Counted from the first letter of the stretch, positions 7,140-15,907 are shown. The stretch: 30,179 bases of DNA from JAVBPA01 sp031549925 (GCA_031549925.1 JAVBPA010000124.1:1-30179), one strand, 5' to 3'. Program-made: numbers and translations. Notes: generated by a model not told the origin, from the letters alone.

Positions 7140-8531
7140 ATGGATAACAAAGCAAAAACCATGGAAAAAATCGTTGCGTTGTGCAAAAACAGAGGTTTTA
7201 TATATTCAGGTTCTGAAATTTACGGCGGACTCGCTAATACATGGGATTTCGGACCTTTGGGCGTTGAGTTTAAAAACAACGTAAAACGCGCCTGGTGGAA
7301 AAAATTCGTGCAGGAATCCCGTTATAATGTGGGTCTTGACAGTGCGATTATTATGAATCCCCAAACCTGGATTGCTTCCGGACATGTAGGAGGATTTTCT
7401 GATCCTCTCATGGATTGCAAAGTTTGCCGTACACGTCACCGCGCGGATAAATTAATAGAGGATTACGCGGCGGAACAGGGTTATTCCGACAATCCGGCAG
7501 GCTGGACAAACACTCAAATGTTCGATTATATAAAAGAACATAAAATAAAATGCCCCGATTGCGGAAGCGGCGATTTTACCGATATACGTAAATTTAACTT
7601 GATGTTCAAAACTTTTCAAGGAGTTACCGAAGACAGTACTTCGGAATTGTATCTGCGTCCCGAAACGGCTCAGGGAATATTTGTAAACTTTAAAAACATA
7701 GCGCGTTCAACCAGAAAAAAGATTCCGTTCGGAGTTTGTCAAGTGGGAAAATCATTCAGGAACGAAATTACACCCGGTAATTTTATTTTCCGAACACGCG
7801 AATTCGAACAAATGGAACTCGAATTTTTCTGCAAACCCGGTACTGATCTTGAATGGTTTGTTTTCTGGAAATCATTCTGCGAAAACTTCCTGCTCGAGCT
7901 TGGCATGAAGCGTGAAAATTTGCGGCTTCGCGACCATGACAAGGAAGAATTGTCTTTCTATTCAAAAGCTACGACAGATTTTGAATATTTGTTCCCGTTC
8001 GGATGGGGTGAACTTTGGGGTATTGCGGACCGTACCGATTACGATTTGAATTGCCATATAAAACAGTCGGGCGAAGCTTTGGAGTATTTTGACGGGGAAA
8101 CAAACGAACATTATGTTCCCTATGTCATAGAACCTTCCCTCGGAGCCGATCGTGCCGCGCTTGCTTTTCTATGCGATGCTTATGACGAAGAAAATCTTCC
8201 GGGCGACGATATGCGTATAGTTTTGAGATTCCATCCAGCACTTGCTCCTATAAAATGCGCGGTTCTTCCGCTTTCGAAAAAGTTAGCTCCGGAAGCTGAG
8301 GAGCTCCGTTCAATTCTGTCAAAGCATTTCATGACGGAATACGACGAAACGGGTTCTATCGGAAAAAGATACCGCAGACAGGACGAAATCGGAACACCTT
8401 ACTGCGTTACTTTTGATTTTGATTCTAAAACGGACGGCTGTGTTACAGTTCGTGACAGAGATACAATGCTTCAGGAACGCATACCGATAGATTCTCTTAC
8501 CGCATATTTGACAGAGAAAATAGAATATTAA
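7140..8531 (+). CDS. glyS: Glycyl-tRNA synthetase, alpha2 (eukaryote/archaeal-like) type
   Basis: 463 residues, the full length for the dimeric class II enzyme that charges tRNA-Gly with glycine using ATP. N-terminal ALCKNRGFIYSGSEIYGG and the WDFGPLG stretch are typical. CKVC (93-96) and CPDC (138-141) form the zinc-binding insertion. Motif 2 is SFRNEI ... FRTREFEQMELEFF (205-230), motif 3 is EPSLGADRAAL near residue 330, and an anticodon-binding domain follows. The GGAG before the ATG is rather distant (14 bases). The 70-base gap upstream is too short for a T-box leader, and none is seen, so control probably comes from the upstream promoter. Confidence 0.97.
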   Translation: MDNKAKTMEKIVALCKNRGFIYSGSEIYGGLANTWDFGPLGVEFKNNVKRAWWKKFVQESRYNVGLDSAIIMNPQTWIASGHVGGFSDPLMDCKVCRTRHRADKLIEDYAAEQGYSDNPAGWTNTQMFDYIKEHKIKCPDCGSGDFTDIRKFNLMFKTFQGVTEDSTSELYLRPETAQGIFVNFKNIARSTRKKIPFGVCQVGKSFRNEITPGNFIFRTREFEQMELEFFCKPGTDLEWFVFWKSFCENFLLELGMKRENLRLRDHDKEELSFYSKATTDFEYLFPFGWGELWGIADRTDYDLNCHIKQSGEALEYFDGETNEHYVPYVIEPSLGADRAALAFLCDAYDEENLPGDDMRIVLRFHPALAPIKCAVLPLSKKLAPEAEELRSILSKHFMTEYDETGSIGKRYRRQDEIGTPYCVTFDFDSKTDGCVTVRDRDTMLQERIPIDSLTAYLTEKIEY

Positions 8532-8560
8532 TTTTTTAAATTTTTATTTTTCGGTTTTTT

Positions 8561-9100
8561 GTGAAAGATAATATAATAATAACAAAAAGGCTGCTTTTGC
8601 GCCCTTTAAGTACTTCGGATCTGAAAGCGGTACACGCATATTCGGGCAACGCGGAAAACACAAAATACGTCAGCGGTCTTCCGAACAAAGATGAAAATGA
8701 GACTCTTTCATATCTTGAATGGGTTGAAAATGAATGGACCAAAGCAAAAGCTCAGCGTTATTTTGGATTTGCGGCAGTTCTTTTTGACGAAGTTATAGGT
8801 GAAATCGCTTTTGGGCTTGATAAAGATTTTAAAAATGCTTCTGCCGGATGGATTTTTCATCGGGATTACTGGTGTATGGGATACGCCTGCGAAGCTGTAG
8901 AAGCGGTTTTTAGATATTGTTTCAACGAATTAAAATACAATAAAATAACCGCTTCATGCGATAATGAAAATTCTGCTTGTCTGCGCTTAATGAAAAAACT
9001 CGGAATGAAAGAAGAGAGTCGCAAAGAAAAGCTTGAATACAGAGACGGAAGAATTTCATCAGCATCAATATTTTCCATATATAAAAATAACGATAATTAA
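8561..9100 (+). CDS. GNAT N-acetyltransferase, RimJ/RimL type
   Basis: 179 residues starting with GTG at 8561, as no ATG or good Shine-Dalgarno sequence lies nearby. The opening TKRLLLRPLSTSDL is the RimJ/RimL signature. The acetyl-CoA-binding region follows (AGWIFHRDYWCMGYACEAVEAV, residues ~98-119, with the Q/RxxGxA-like loop as WCMGYA), then the ASCDNENSACLRLMKKLGM motif near the C-terminus. These enzymes transfer acetyl from acetyl-CoA to an amino group of a protein, antibiotic or small molecule. The substrate here is unknown. It lies 29 bases after glyS and converges on rplL through a shared terminator. Confidence 0.9.
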   Translation: MKDNIIITKRLLLRPLSTSDLKAVHAYSGNAENTKYVSGLPNKDENETLSYLEWVENEWTKAKAQRYFGFAAVLFDEVIGEIAFGLDKDFKNASAGWIFHRDYWCMGYACEAVEAVFRYCFNELKYNKITASCDNENSACLRLMKKLGMKEESRKEKLEYRDGRISSASIFSIYKNNDN

Positions 9101-9148
9101 AAAACAAATCCCCCGATTACGAAAAGATAAATCAGGGGGATTTGTTTA
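9101..9148. terminator. Bidirectional terminator between GNAT gene and rplL
   Basis: ACAAATCCCCC (9104-9114) pairs with GGGGGATTTGT (9135-9145), with inner GATT/AATC pairing and a one-base bulge. A and T runs flank both sides. It serves the GNAT gene (stop 9100) and rplL (stop 9168). Confidence 0.92.
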
Positions 9149-9167
9149 TAGCTGTTTTTATATAAAA

Positions 9168-9542
9168 TTACTTAATCTGGATTTCTGCGCCTGCTTCAAC
9201 GAGCTGTTTCTTTATGCTTTCAGCGTCTTCTTTGGAAATGCCTTCTTTAATTGTCTTAGGAGCGCCTTCAACTAAGTCTTTAGCGTCTTTTAAGCCGAGA
9301 CCTGTGATTTCGCGTACAACTTTGATAACGTCAAGTTTCTTTGCTCCGAAAGAAGCAAGAATAACGTCAAATTCTGTCTTTTCTTCTTCTACGGGAGCTG
9401 CTGCCGCAACGCCGCCTGCTACTGCTACGGGAGCAGCGGATACGCCGAATTCAGCTTCCAAAGCTTTAACGAGATCGGCAAGTTCGAGTATTGTAAGAGT
9501 CTTGATTTGATCAAGAATCGCGGTTGTTTTTTCTGTAGCCAT
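9168..9542 (-). CDS. rplL: 50S ribosomal protein L7/L12
   Basis: 124 residues, standard length. The N-terminal dimerisation helices read KTLTILELADLVKALEAEFG. An Ala-rich hinge (APVAVAGGVAAAAPVE) follows, then the C-terminal factor-binding domain (EFDVILASFGAKKLDVIKVV ... GLGLKDAKDLVEGAPK). Several dimers bind L10 to form the stalk that recruits elongation factors. GGAGG lies 11 bases before the ATG. It is the second gene of the rplJ-rplL transcript. Confidence 0.98.
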   Translation of the reverse strand: MATEKTTAILDQIKTLTILELADLVKALEAEFGVSAAPVAVAGGVAAAAPVEEEKTEFDVILASFGAKKLDVIKVVREITGLGLKDAKDLVEGAPKTIKEGISKEDAESIKKQLVEAGAEIQIK

Positions 9543-9620
9543 TTTAAATAAATCCTCCGTTTACGATATGTTTTTTAATTTTTGTGCTAACATTTGTCTT
9601 AATTTCCGGCACTGCATCCA

Positions 9621-9654
9621 TAACATTTTGAATCATGCCCCCATTAAAATGTTA
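9621..9654 (-). promoter_or_regulatory. Stem-loop at the rplJ stop codon in the rplJ-rplL spacer
   Basis: TAACATTTT and AAAATGTTA form a perfect 9-base stem around a 16-base loop. The stem includes the rplJ TAA stop. There is no U tract, so it is more likely an mRNA stability or processing element than a terminator (inference). Confidence 0.45.
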
Positions 9655-10173
9655 AGCTTCTGCTGCGGCTGTTTCAGCCGGTCCTTGTTCTTTGTCGATT
9701 TTAGCTTGAAGCACATAAGCAAGTCCGTAAAGCGGAGATTGCAAGCTTCCGAGAAGTTTCGCTATAAGACCTTCTTTTGAAGGGATTTCAGCAAGAGCCA
9801 TAACTCCCGCGGAATCGATGACCGCACCGTCGATATAACCGGCTTTTATTTCAAAGGTAGGTATTTTGTCGGCGTATTCTTTGAGTATCTTAGCTCCGGC
9901 AACCGGATCCGCGCTGATGGCGAAAGCTGTCATTCCGGTAAGATACTTTTTCATTTCTCCGAGTCCTGTTTCATTGCAGGCGCGTTCTGTCATTGTGTTT
10001 TTATAAACATGATAGTCAACTCCGGCTTTTCTCAGGGCATTACGGAGAGCGGTGTCAGCATCGACTGTGATACCTGTATAATTAACAAGCACACCGGCCG
10101 AGGAATTATTGATTTTTTCTTTGAGTTCGTTTAATTCTTTAACTTTTTGTTCCAGAATTTTTGCACTCGGCAT
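9652..10173 (-). CDS. rplJ: 50S ribosomal protein L10
   Basis: 173 residues, normal for bacteria. It has the N-terminal rRNA-binding domain (SAGVLVNYTGITVDADTALRN, then VYKNTMTERA) and a C-terminal helix (LQSPLYGLAYVLQAKID) that holds L7/L12 dimers. The start follows a perfect GGAGGTGA at 9 bases. L10 with L7/L12 binds its own leader mRNA in Firmicutes to limit synthesis, and that leader is visible upstream. rplK and rplA are not in this window. Confidence 0.98.
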   Translation of the reverse strand: MPSAKILEQKVKELNELKEKINNSSAGVLVNYTGITVDADTALRNALRKAGVDYHVYKNTMTERACNETGLGEMKKYLTGMTAFAISADPVAGAKILKEYADKIPTFEIKAGYIDGAVIDSAGVMALAEIPSKEGLIAKLLGSLQSPLYGLAYVLQAKIDKEQGPAETAAAEA

Positions 10174-10276
10174 TTGATATATTCACCTCCGTTTAGTGTG
10201 TACGGGAATTTTTTATTTTCATAAAAATAGTTGCGGTATATCGTTTTAAACTAATTTTTTTACGATAAAAATAAAA

Positions 10277-10340
10277 AAAATCCGCAAATCCAATCCAAGA
10301 CCGCGGCGAAGCTTTTTATATCTATATACAAACGGATTTT
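10277..10340 (-). terminator. Possible attenuator terminator in the rplJ leader
   Basis: On the minus strand, AAAATCCG (complement of 10333-10340) can pair with CGGATTTT (complement of 10277-10284), followed by a run of T. The loop is long (48 bases) and holds GC-rich inner sequence. It lies between the L10-binding motif and rplJ, as expected for an attenuator, but the fold is not certain. Confidence 0.4.
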
Positions 10341-10453
10341 AATGTTAAAAATCAGTGAGTGACCGAAACAAAAACGGCATCCGTTAATACAGGGTGCTGA
10401 ATTTTCGACAAATCACAATGCTGAAACATAATCCGTTTCGCGTTACAAATAAA

Positions 10454-10546
10454 AACTATACTTCCTCGGCAGGAATAATTATATGAAAAGTTAACTTATT
10501 ATAAAAAATATAATCAAATTCTTCTCAGAACCTGCTGTCTCTGGAC
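10454..10546 (-). ncRNA. L10 leader: ribosomal protein autoregulatory element
   Basis: The minus strand shows AGAGACAGCAGGTTCTGAG and, about 35 bases later, CCTGCCGAGGAAGTATA. CAGCAGG pairs with CCTGC, and the sequence matches the known L10 leader (the L10-(L12) complex binding site). The predicted transcript starts near 10548, giving a leader of about 375 bases. The other parts of 10174-10453 are AT-rich and carry only the possible attenuator. Confidence 0.85.
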
Positions 10547-10554
10547 ACTTTGAA

Positions 10555-10584
10555 AGTATATCATAAACGTTATATCTTTGTCAA
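10555..10584 (-). promoter_or_regulatory. Promoter of rplJ-rplL
   Basis: TTGACA (10579-10584) and TATACT (10555-10560) on the minus strand are 18 bases apart, a near-consensus strong promoter that starts just ahead of the L10 leader. Confidence 0.8.
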
Positions 10585-10637
10585 GACGAAACTGTTAATA
10601 TTATAATATTTTTTGTTAATTATCGCGATGTTTTTGC

Positions 10638-10666
10638 TTGAATTGTTAATAATTTTGTTTTATAAT
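10638..10666 (+). promoter_or_regulatory. Promoter of metA
   Basis: TTGAAT (10638-10643) and TATAAT (10661-10666) are 17 bases apart, diverging from the rplJ promoter. The leader is only about 28 bases, too short for a SAM or T-box riboswitch. Confidence 0.65.
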
Positions 10667-10700
10667 TGTGTAATGACCATGATTTATTGGAGGGATCCTA

Positions 10701-11642
10701 TTGCCGATAAAAATACCTAACGGATTACCTGCGAAAGAGATTCTGGAGCGCGAAAATATATTAGTTCTCGACGATATATTAGTTATTAAGGAAAACTGTG
10801 CGATACACCAGGATATACGTTCGCTTCGTATAGCCGTTATGAATTTAATGCCTACTAAAATTACAACAGAAACACAGCTTATACGGCTCTTGTCAAACAG
10901 TTCGCTTCAAGTTGAGCTTACACTGCTTTCCACCGCTACGCACAAGCCTAAACATACTCCGCAAGAGCATATGTCCGCTTTTTACAGGAGCTTTTATGAG
11001 GTAATCGACGAATTTTTCGACGGGCTTGTTATAACAGGAGCGCCGGTCGAAGATTTGGAATTTGAAAATGTAGATTATTGGTCCGAACTCTGCGAGCTTA
11101 TGGAATGGGCGAAAACTCATGTATTTTCCGTTTTTCATATTTGCTGGGCTGCTCAGGCAGGACTTTATTATCATTACGGCGTAAAAAAATATCCGCTTGA
11201 CAAAAAAATGTTCGGCATATATCCGCATAAGGTTTGCGACCCTTATCATTTGCTTGTAAGAGGATTTGACGAATTGTTTTACGCGCCTCATTCGCGTCAC
11301 ACGGAAGTTTTAGCTTCCGATATCGAAAAAATACCTCAGCTTCAGATATTATCGGTATCGGATGAAGCCGGAGTTTATCTTGTGGCAGACCGGAATTACC
11401 GCAGATTTTTTATAACCGGGCACAGCGAATATGACCGGGATACGCTTGCTGCGGAATATTTCCGCGATGTAAAAAAAGGTTTGAAAATAGATGTTCCTAA
11501 AAACTATTTCCCCTCCGACGATCCCGAAAAAACACCGCCGAATGTATGGAGAAGCCACGCACATCTGCTTTTCCAAAACTGGCTTGGAAATATTGTATAC
11601 CAAATGACCCCCTATGATTTAAACAAACTACGTTTTAAATGA
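10701..11642 (+). CDS. metA: Homoserine O-acyltransferase MetA, probably acetyl-CoA-using
   Basis: 313 residues, full length. It acylates the hydroxyl of L-homoserine, the first committed step of methionine synthesis, in the cytoplasm. It aligns throughout with MetA: ILVLDDI, LMPTKITTETQLIRLLSNS, the nucleophile Cys148 in FHICWAAQAGLYYHYG, and the His241/Glu243 partners in ITGHSEYD. At the specificity position it has Glu117 (GAPVE), where the succinyl-CoA enzyme of E. coli has Gly (GAPLG). Glu there is known to favour acetyl-CoA, so homoserine O-acetyltransferase is the better name. The start is TTG at 10701, supported by GGAGG 7 bases upstream. Confidence 0.95.
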   Translation: MPIKIPNGLPAKEILERENILVLDDILVIKENCAIHQDIRSLRIAVMNLMPTKITTETQLIRLLSNSSLQVELTLLSTATHKPKHTPQEHMSAFYRSFYEVIDEFFDGLVITGAPVEDLEFENVDYWSELCELMEWAKTHVFSVFHICWAAQAGLYYHYGVKKYPLDKKMFGIYPHKVCDPYHLLVRGFDELFYAPHSRHTEVLASDIEKIPQLQILSVSDEAGVYLVADRNYRRFFITGHSEYDRDTLAAEYFRDVKKGLKIDVPKNYFPSDDPEKTPPNVWRSHAHLLFQNWLGNIVYQMTPYDLNKLRFK

Positions 11643-11691
11643 GCCGTTTATACGGTTTATATAATGATAAATCTGAAAGGAAATCCGCGCA

Positions 11692-13113
11692 ATGGTATTC
11701 TCAAGTCTTGAATTTTTATTTTTGTACCTGCCCGTCACACTGCTTTTTTATTTTTTAATCCCCAAAAAATTTATCAAATGGCGCAACCTTGAACTTCTTG
11801 TTATGAGCCTTATCTTCTACGGGTGGGGCGAACCGATTTACGTATTCTTAATGATTTTCACAATTTGCATAGACTATGTATGCGGATTTTTGGTTGCGAA
11901 ATACCTGGACTCCAATAAAAAACTATCAAAGATTTGGCTGATTATCAGTATTGTCATAAATTTGGGAATACTGGGCTTCTTCAAATACTACGATTTCTTT
12001 GTAACAAACCTGCGCCTTATTCCGGGGCTCGGGGAACTTCCGCTTTTAAATCTCTCCTTGCCGATTGGTATATCGTTCTACACTTTCCAGGCGCTGTCAT
12101 ATGTGCTTGATGTATACCGCAAAGACGCCCGCGTACAGACTAATATCGCATCCTTCGGAGCGTATGTAACACTTTACCCGCAGCTTATCGCCGGTCCTAT
12201 AGTACGTTATCAGGACGTTGACGATATGCTCCGTCAGAGAGAAGAAAACGTTACGCTGTTCGCCTCCGGTGTCAGGACGTTTTTAGCGGGTATGGGTAAA
12301 AAAATATTTTTAGCCAATATAGCGGGTCAGCTTTGGGAAAGCTTCAAAATTGTGCCGCTCGACGAAAGAACTGTTCTCGGGTGCTGGATAGGTATGATTT
12401 GCTACAGCTTCCAGATTTATTTCGATTTCTCGGCATATTCGGATATGGCTATAGGTCTCGGAAAAATGATAGGTTTCCGGTTCCTCGAAAACTTCAATTA
12501 TCCTTATATCGCAAAATCTATAACGGATTTCTGGAGAAGATGGCATATGTCGCTCTCCACATGGTTCCGCGAATATGTATATTTCCCTCTCGGAGGATCA
12601 AGAGTTGACAAGCAATGGAAAGTATACCGCAACCTGCTCGTTGTTTGGTTTTTAACCGGATTTTGGCACGGAGCTTCATGGAACTACATATTATGGGGTC
12701 TTTATTACTTCCTGCTTCTTGTTTTGGAAAAAGCGTTCCTGTTAAATGTCCTGAAAAAACTTCCTTCATTTGTTCAGCATATATATACTCTTTTCTTTGT
12801 AATTTTCGGATGGCTGCTGTTCGTATTTGAAGATATGAGCGCAGGGGTTGTTTACCTCGGAAACATGTTCGGTGTGGGAGTCCGCGGATTTGCGACTTCG
12901 GGAGATGTTTACGACTTGCTGCGGAATTTGGTGTTCTTCGCTATATTATGTATCGGAAGCACTACTTTGCCGAGAAAGTTATTTTACAAATATTATCCGA
13001 AAAATACGGGAACCCGGGTTGTTGTATTTGCGGGAGGAGCTGCCGTTATGCTGTTCTGTATAGCATATCTTGTAAACTCTTCATACAACCCGTTCCTTTA
13101 CTTTAGATTCTAA
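11692..13113 (+). CDS. MBOAT family O-acyltransferase (AlgI/DltB type)
   Basis: 473 residues with about ten membrane segments, beginning FLFLYLPVTLLFYFLIP. The conserved block WRRWHMSLSTWFREYVYFPLGG (near residue 282) and the catalytic His in TGFWHGASWNYILWGLYY (near 322) define the AlgI/DltB branch. These proteins carry acyl groups across the membrane for transfer to cell-surface polymers. The next gene, a DHHW protein 26 bases on, is the usual extracytoplasmic partner, so the pair most likely O-acetylates an exopolysaccharide or wall polymer. The polymer is unknown, as no polysaccharide synthesis genes adjoin. AAGGAAA lies 8 bases before the ATG. It could be co-transcribed with metA, 49 bases upstream, as no terminator is seen between. 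Confidence 0.93.
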   Translation: MVFSSLEFLFLYLPVTLLFYFLIPKKFIKWRNLELLVMSLIFYGWGEPIYVFLMIFTICIDYVCGFLVAKYLDSNKKLSKIWLIISIVINLGILGFFKYYDFFVTNLRLIPGLGELPLLNLSLPIGISFYTFQALSYVLDVYRKDARVQTNIASFGAYVTLYPQLIAGPIVRYQDVDDMLRQREENVTLFASGVRTFLAGMGKKIFLANIAGQLWESFKIVPLDERTVLGCWIGMICYSFQIYFDFSAYSDMAIGLGKMIGFRFLENFNYPYIAKSITDFWRRWHMSLSTWFREYVYFPLGGSRVDKQWKVYRNLLVVWFLTGFWHGASWNYILWGLYYFLLLVLEKAFLLNVLKKLPSFVQHIYTLFFVIFGWLLFVFEDMSAGVVYLGNMFGVGVRGFATSGDVYDLLRNLVFFAILCIGSTTLPRKLFYKYYPKNTGTRVVVFAGGAAVMLFCIAYLVNSSYNPFLYFRF

Positions 13114-13139
13114 TTCTGATGAGGAGGTTTATATAGATT

Positions 13140-14396
13140 ATGGATAAAAGACCGGAAAAAATGACGGAGCAGGAAAAACTGCTCGAAATACAGTTCGGAG
13201 TCGCGAAAAAAGCGCGTATTACCGATATAATTACAATTGTGATATTTTTAGCTATTGTTTATATTTTTGCGGCATCGGTATATATCATACCGGATAGAGA
13301 ATATTCGGAAGCCGAACGCAGATATCTCCAGCAAAAACCTGAGTTTACTATTGAAAGATTAATCGATGGTAAATTCACAAGCGAAATAGCAACATATCTG
13401 ACAGACCAATTTCCTGTCCGTGATGTTTTTGTCGGAATGAAAGGCGCAATGGAAATCGCCCTTTTGAAAAAAGAAAACAACAGCACAGTCGCGGCAGATG
13501 ACGGATATCTGATTAAACGCACTGATTATCCGAATTATGAAATGGTCGATAAAAACACGGAATCGATAGTCGGTTTTGCGCCGGCTATGCAAAAACTCGG
13601 AATCCCTTATACCGTAGCACTTGCAGGAAGACACGCCGACGCGCTTACACGCTATTTACCGGCTTTCTATCCGACGGAATATACCGATAAATTATGGAAT
13701 TATTTTGAGGATAAAATGGCGGAGGACAGTTACATACAGTTTGTGGATCTGCTAACGCCTCTGAAAGCCGTTATAGATACGGAAGATAGCGAACAGGTTT
13801 ACTATAAAACCGACCACCACTGGACAACATACGGAGCATATCTCGGATATTGCGAAATAATGAAGTCTTTCGGGGTTGAACCGATTGAACTCAGCGCGAT
13901 AACAAAAGAAGAAGTGTCCGATGAATTTTACGGTACAACCTGGGCTTCGGCAGGTATGAAATGGATAAAACCGGATACGATGTACTACTACCGCTGGGCG
14001 GGTGATGAAACCGATTATACTACCACAATAGTGGATACGGGAGCAAGCTTTACCGGGTTTTATGATCGTTCTTATCTGCTCGTAAACGATAAATATTCTT
14101 CGTTTATCGGAGGAAACAACGCCAGAGCGGATGTTATAAAAACCGCGGATTCGGGAGAAAAACGCGAAAAGCTTCTTCTGATAAAAGACAGCTTTGCTCA
14201 CAGCGTGGTTCCGTTCTTGGCTTATCACTATGATATCATTATAATAGACCTGCGTTATTACAAGGACAGTGTTATCGAATTGATTACAGAAGAAGAAATC
14301 GACCGCGTATTGATTTTAAATTATATGGGAAGTATGACCGAAACCAATGTTTTCGGAATGTTGAATTTAGGATTAAAACAATTCATGAATAAATAG
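13140..14396 (+). CDS. DHHW family protein, AlgX/AlgJ-like O-acetylation partner
   Basis: 418 residues. A membrane anchor spans about residues 24-45 (DIITIVIFLAIVYIFAASVYI), with the rest outside the cell. The family motif is KTDHHWTTYGAYLGY (around residue 223). A later LLIKDSFAHSVVPFL resembles the serine-containing block of AlgX/AlgJ SGNH-like domains. EYSEAERRYLQQKPEF just after the anchor is also typical of this family. AlgX-like proteins pass acetyl groups from the MBOAT partner to the polysaccharide. AGGAGG lies 13 bases before the ATG. It forms a two-gene unit with the upstream MBOAT gene. Confidence 0.9.
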   Translation: MDKRPEKMTEQEKLLEIQFGVAKKARITDIITIVIFLAIVYIFAASVYIIPDREYSEAERRYLQQKPEFTIERLIDGKFTSEIATYLTDQFPVRDVFVGMKGAMEIALLKKENNSTVAADDGYLIKRTDYPNYEMVDKNTESIVGFAPAMQKLGIPYTVALAGRHADALTRYLPAFYPTEYTDKLWNYFEDKMAEDSYIQFVDLLTPLKAVIDTEDSEQVYYKTDHHWTTYGAYLGYCEIMKSFGVEPIELSAITKEEVSDEFYGTTWASAGMKWIKPDTMYYYRWAGDETDYTTTIVDTGASFTGFYDRSYLLVNDKYSSFIGGNNARADVIKTADSGEKREKLLLIKDSFAHSVVPFLAYHYDIIIIDLRYYKDSVIELITEEEIDRVLILNYMGSMTETNVFGMLNLGLKQFMNK

Positions 14397-14452
14397 TTTC
14401 AGGAATAAAAAATAAAAATTTCAACGGAAACATCAGTTATATAAAAATTTAT

Positions 14453-14531
14453 TTTATGATATATCTTTGTGTTTTCGCTATAAGATATATCATAAAAGCA
14501 TTTATAAGACTTCTTGCGAAACGCTTCGCAA
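14453..14531. repeat. Two adjacent perfect inverted repeats before pfkA
   Basis: TTTATGATATATCTT (14453-14467) pairs over 15 bases with AAGATATATCATAAA (14482-14496). Then TTGCGAA (14514-14520) pairs with TTCGCAA (14525-14531) around ACGC. Neither is followed by a proper T run, although the first could stop the DHHW transcript. They could also be operators or a leader structure for pfkA. Confidence 0.6.
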
Positions 14532-14602
14532 AACTGATTTGTTTTTTACCGAATGAATCACAAAGCTAGGTTTTTTTATAAGTTTAGGAGGAAAATATTA
14601 TT

Positions 14603-15907
14603 ATGACAAAAAATAACGCTGTAACAAAAAAGATAGGTATATTGACTTCCGGCGGGGACGCTCCCGGTATGAACGCGGCAATCCGTGCAATTGTTTTGAG
14701 TGCGCGCAATTTGGGATATGATGTTGTCGGAATAAAAGACGGTTACCGCGGATTGGTTTACGACAATATGGAATTGCTTCACGAGAGAAACGCGGATAAT
14801 ATCATAGAAAAGAGCGGATCTTTTCTGTATTCTGACCGCTGCGATAAATTTGCAACGGCAGAAGGTCTTGAAATGGCTTACCAATGCTGTATAAAAAATA
14901 ACATTGTCGGACTTATAACCATAGGAGGAGACGGAACACTTTCGGGAGCGACTGAATTTTCCGCGAAATACGGTATACCCTGCATAGGTATTCCCGGAAC
15001 TATCGACAACGATCTCGTAACAAGTGATTATACGATAGGATTTGACACTGCTCTTAATACCGTTGTAAAAATGGCGGATAACCTGCGTCACACCTGTGAT
15101 TCTCACAGAAGATGTAATATAATACAGGTTATGGGAAGAGGTGCGGGAGATATCGCGCTGTATTCCGGAATAGCCTCAGGAGCGCAGGCTATATTGCTCA
15201 AAGAAATATACTTTGAAAAAGAAAAAGCTTTCGGCGAAATAATCAGCCGGCTTGAAAAATGCCGCAGAGAAGGAAAACACAATTTTATTATAGTTTTAGC
15301 GGAAGGTATCGCGCTTGACTTAATTTACGGAAAAGAAATAGGAAATGATCTCCGTGATGCTATACAATACCAAACCGGAGTGACAGAAGCTGAAGAAATT
15401 CAAAACAATCCGGCTCTGCTCGACCAATTTAATCCGGAATTGGAAAACAAGCGTTTGTCCAATACTGACCCTAAATTAAAAGAATTTTTCCGCGTAGACT
15501 ATATAGAAACAAAATATGTATCGCTGGAGCATACGGTTAGAGGGGGAATTCCCACTTTGCGTGACAGACAGATAGCTTCTCTGATGGGTGTTTATGCCGT
15601 AAAAATATTGGATGCGGGTAAACGCGACCGGGTTGTATGTATCACTGACGACAAAATAGTTGATTACGATATAAAATGGGCGCTTGCGGCTGATAAACAA
15701 TACAAAGTTTTATTAATTGAACCGTATTACCAAGCCGGTCTTTTAAACGGAGAAGGTATTAAAGCTTACGAAAAGGCATTGAAAAGATATGTGGAATTTA
15801 CAAAAGGAATGGCTGAAGAGGAAGTTGCGAAAATTCATCCGTTCTGTGAAAATAAACTCGCGCAGTTCCGCGAAGTATATAAAACAGCTCAGGTTTTATT
15901 CCGTTAA
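14603..15907 (+). CDS. pfkA: 6-phosphofructokinase, ATP type, with an insertion
   Basis: 434 residues, longer than the usual ~320. It phosphorylates fructose 6-phosphate in glycolysis. The key sequences are SGGDAPGMNAAIR (16-28), the substrate-binding IGGDGT (107-112), catalytic IPGTIDNDL (130-138) and MGRGAGDIAL. Gly in GGDGT and in PGTIDND points to ATP; the PPi enzymes have GGDDT and PKTIDND. Between KEIGNDLRDAIQYQTG and the RGG block there are about 35-40 extra charged residues, and the usual LGHxQRGG is altered to LEHTVRGG, which keeps His and Arg. The C-terminus is also extended. AGGAGG lies 11 bases before the ATG. It stands alone, with inverted repeats upstream. Confidence 0.92.
   Translation: MTKNNAVTKKIGILTSGGDAPGMNAAIRAIVLSARNLGYDVVGIKDGYRGLVYDNMELLHERNADNIIEKSGSFLYSDRCDKFATAEGLEMAYQCCIKNNIVGLITIGGDGTLSGATEFSAKYGIPCIGIPGTIDNDLVTSDYTIGFDTALNTVVKMADNLRHTCDSHRRCNIIQVMGRGAGDIALYSGIASGAQAILLKEIYFEKEKAFGEIISRLEKCRREGKHNFIIVLAEGIALDLIYGKEIGNDLRDAIQYQTGVTEAEEIQNNPALLDQFNPELENKRLSNTDPKLKEFFRVDYIETKYVSLEHTVRGGIPTLRDRQIASLMGVYAVKILDAGKRDRVVCITDDKIVDYDIKWALAADKQYKVLLIEPYYQAGLLNGEGIKAYEKALKRYVEFTKGMAEEEVAKIHPFCENKLAQFREVYKTAQVLFR

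Noticed and set aside
14603..15907. Pyrophosphate-dependent phosphofructokinase
   Set aside because: GGDGT and PGTIDND match the ATP type rather than GGDDT/PKTIDND, despite the unusual length.
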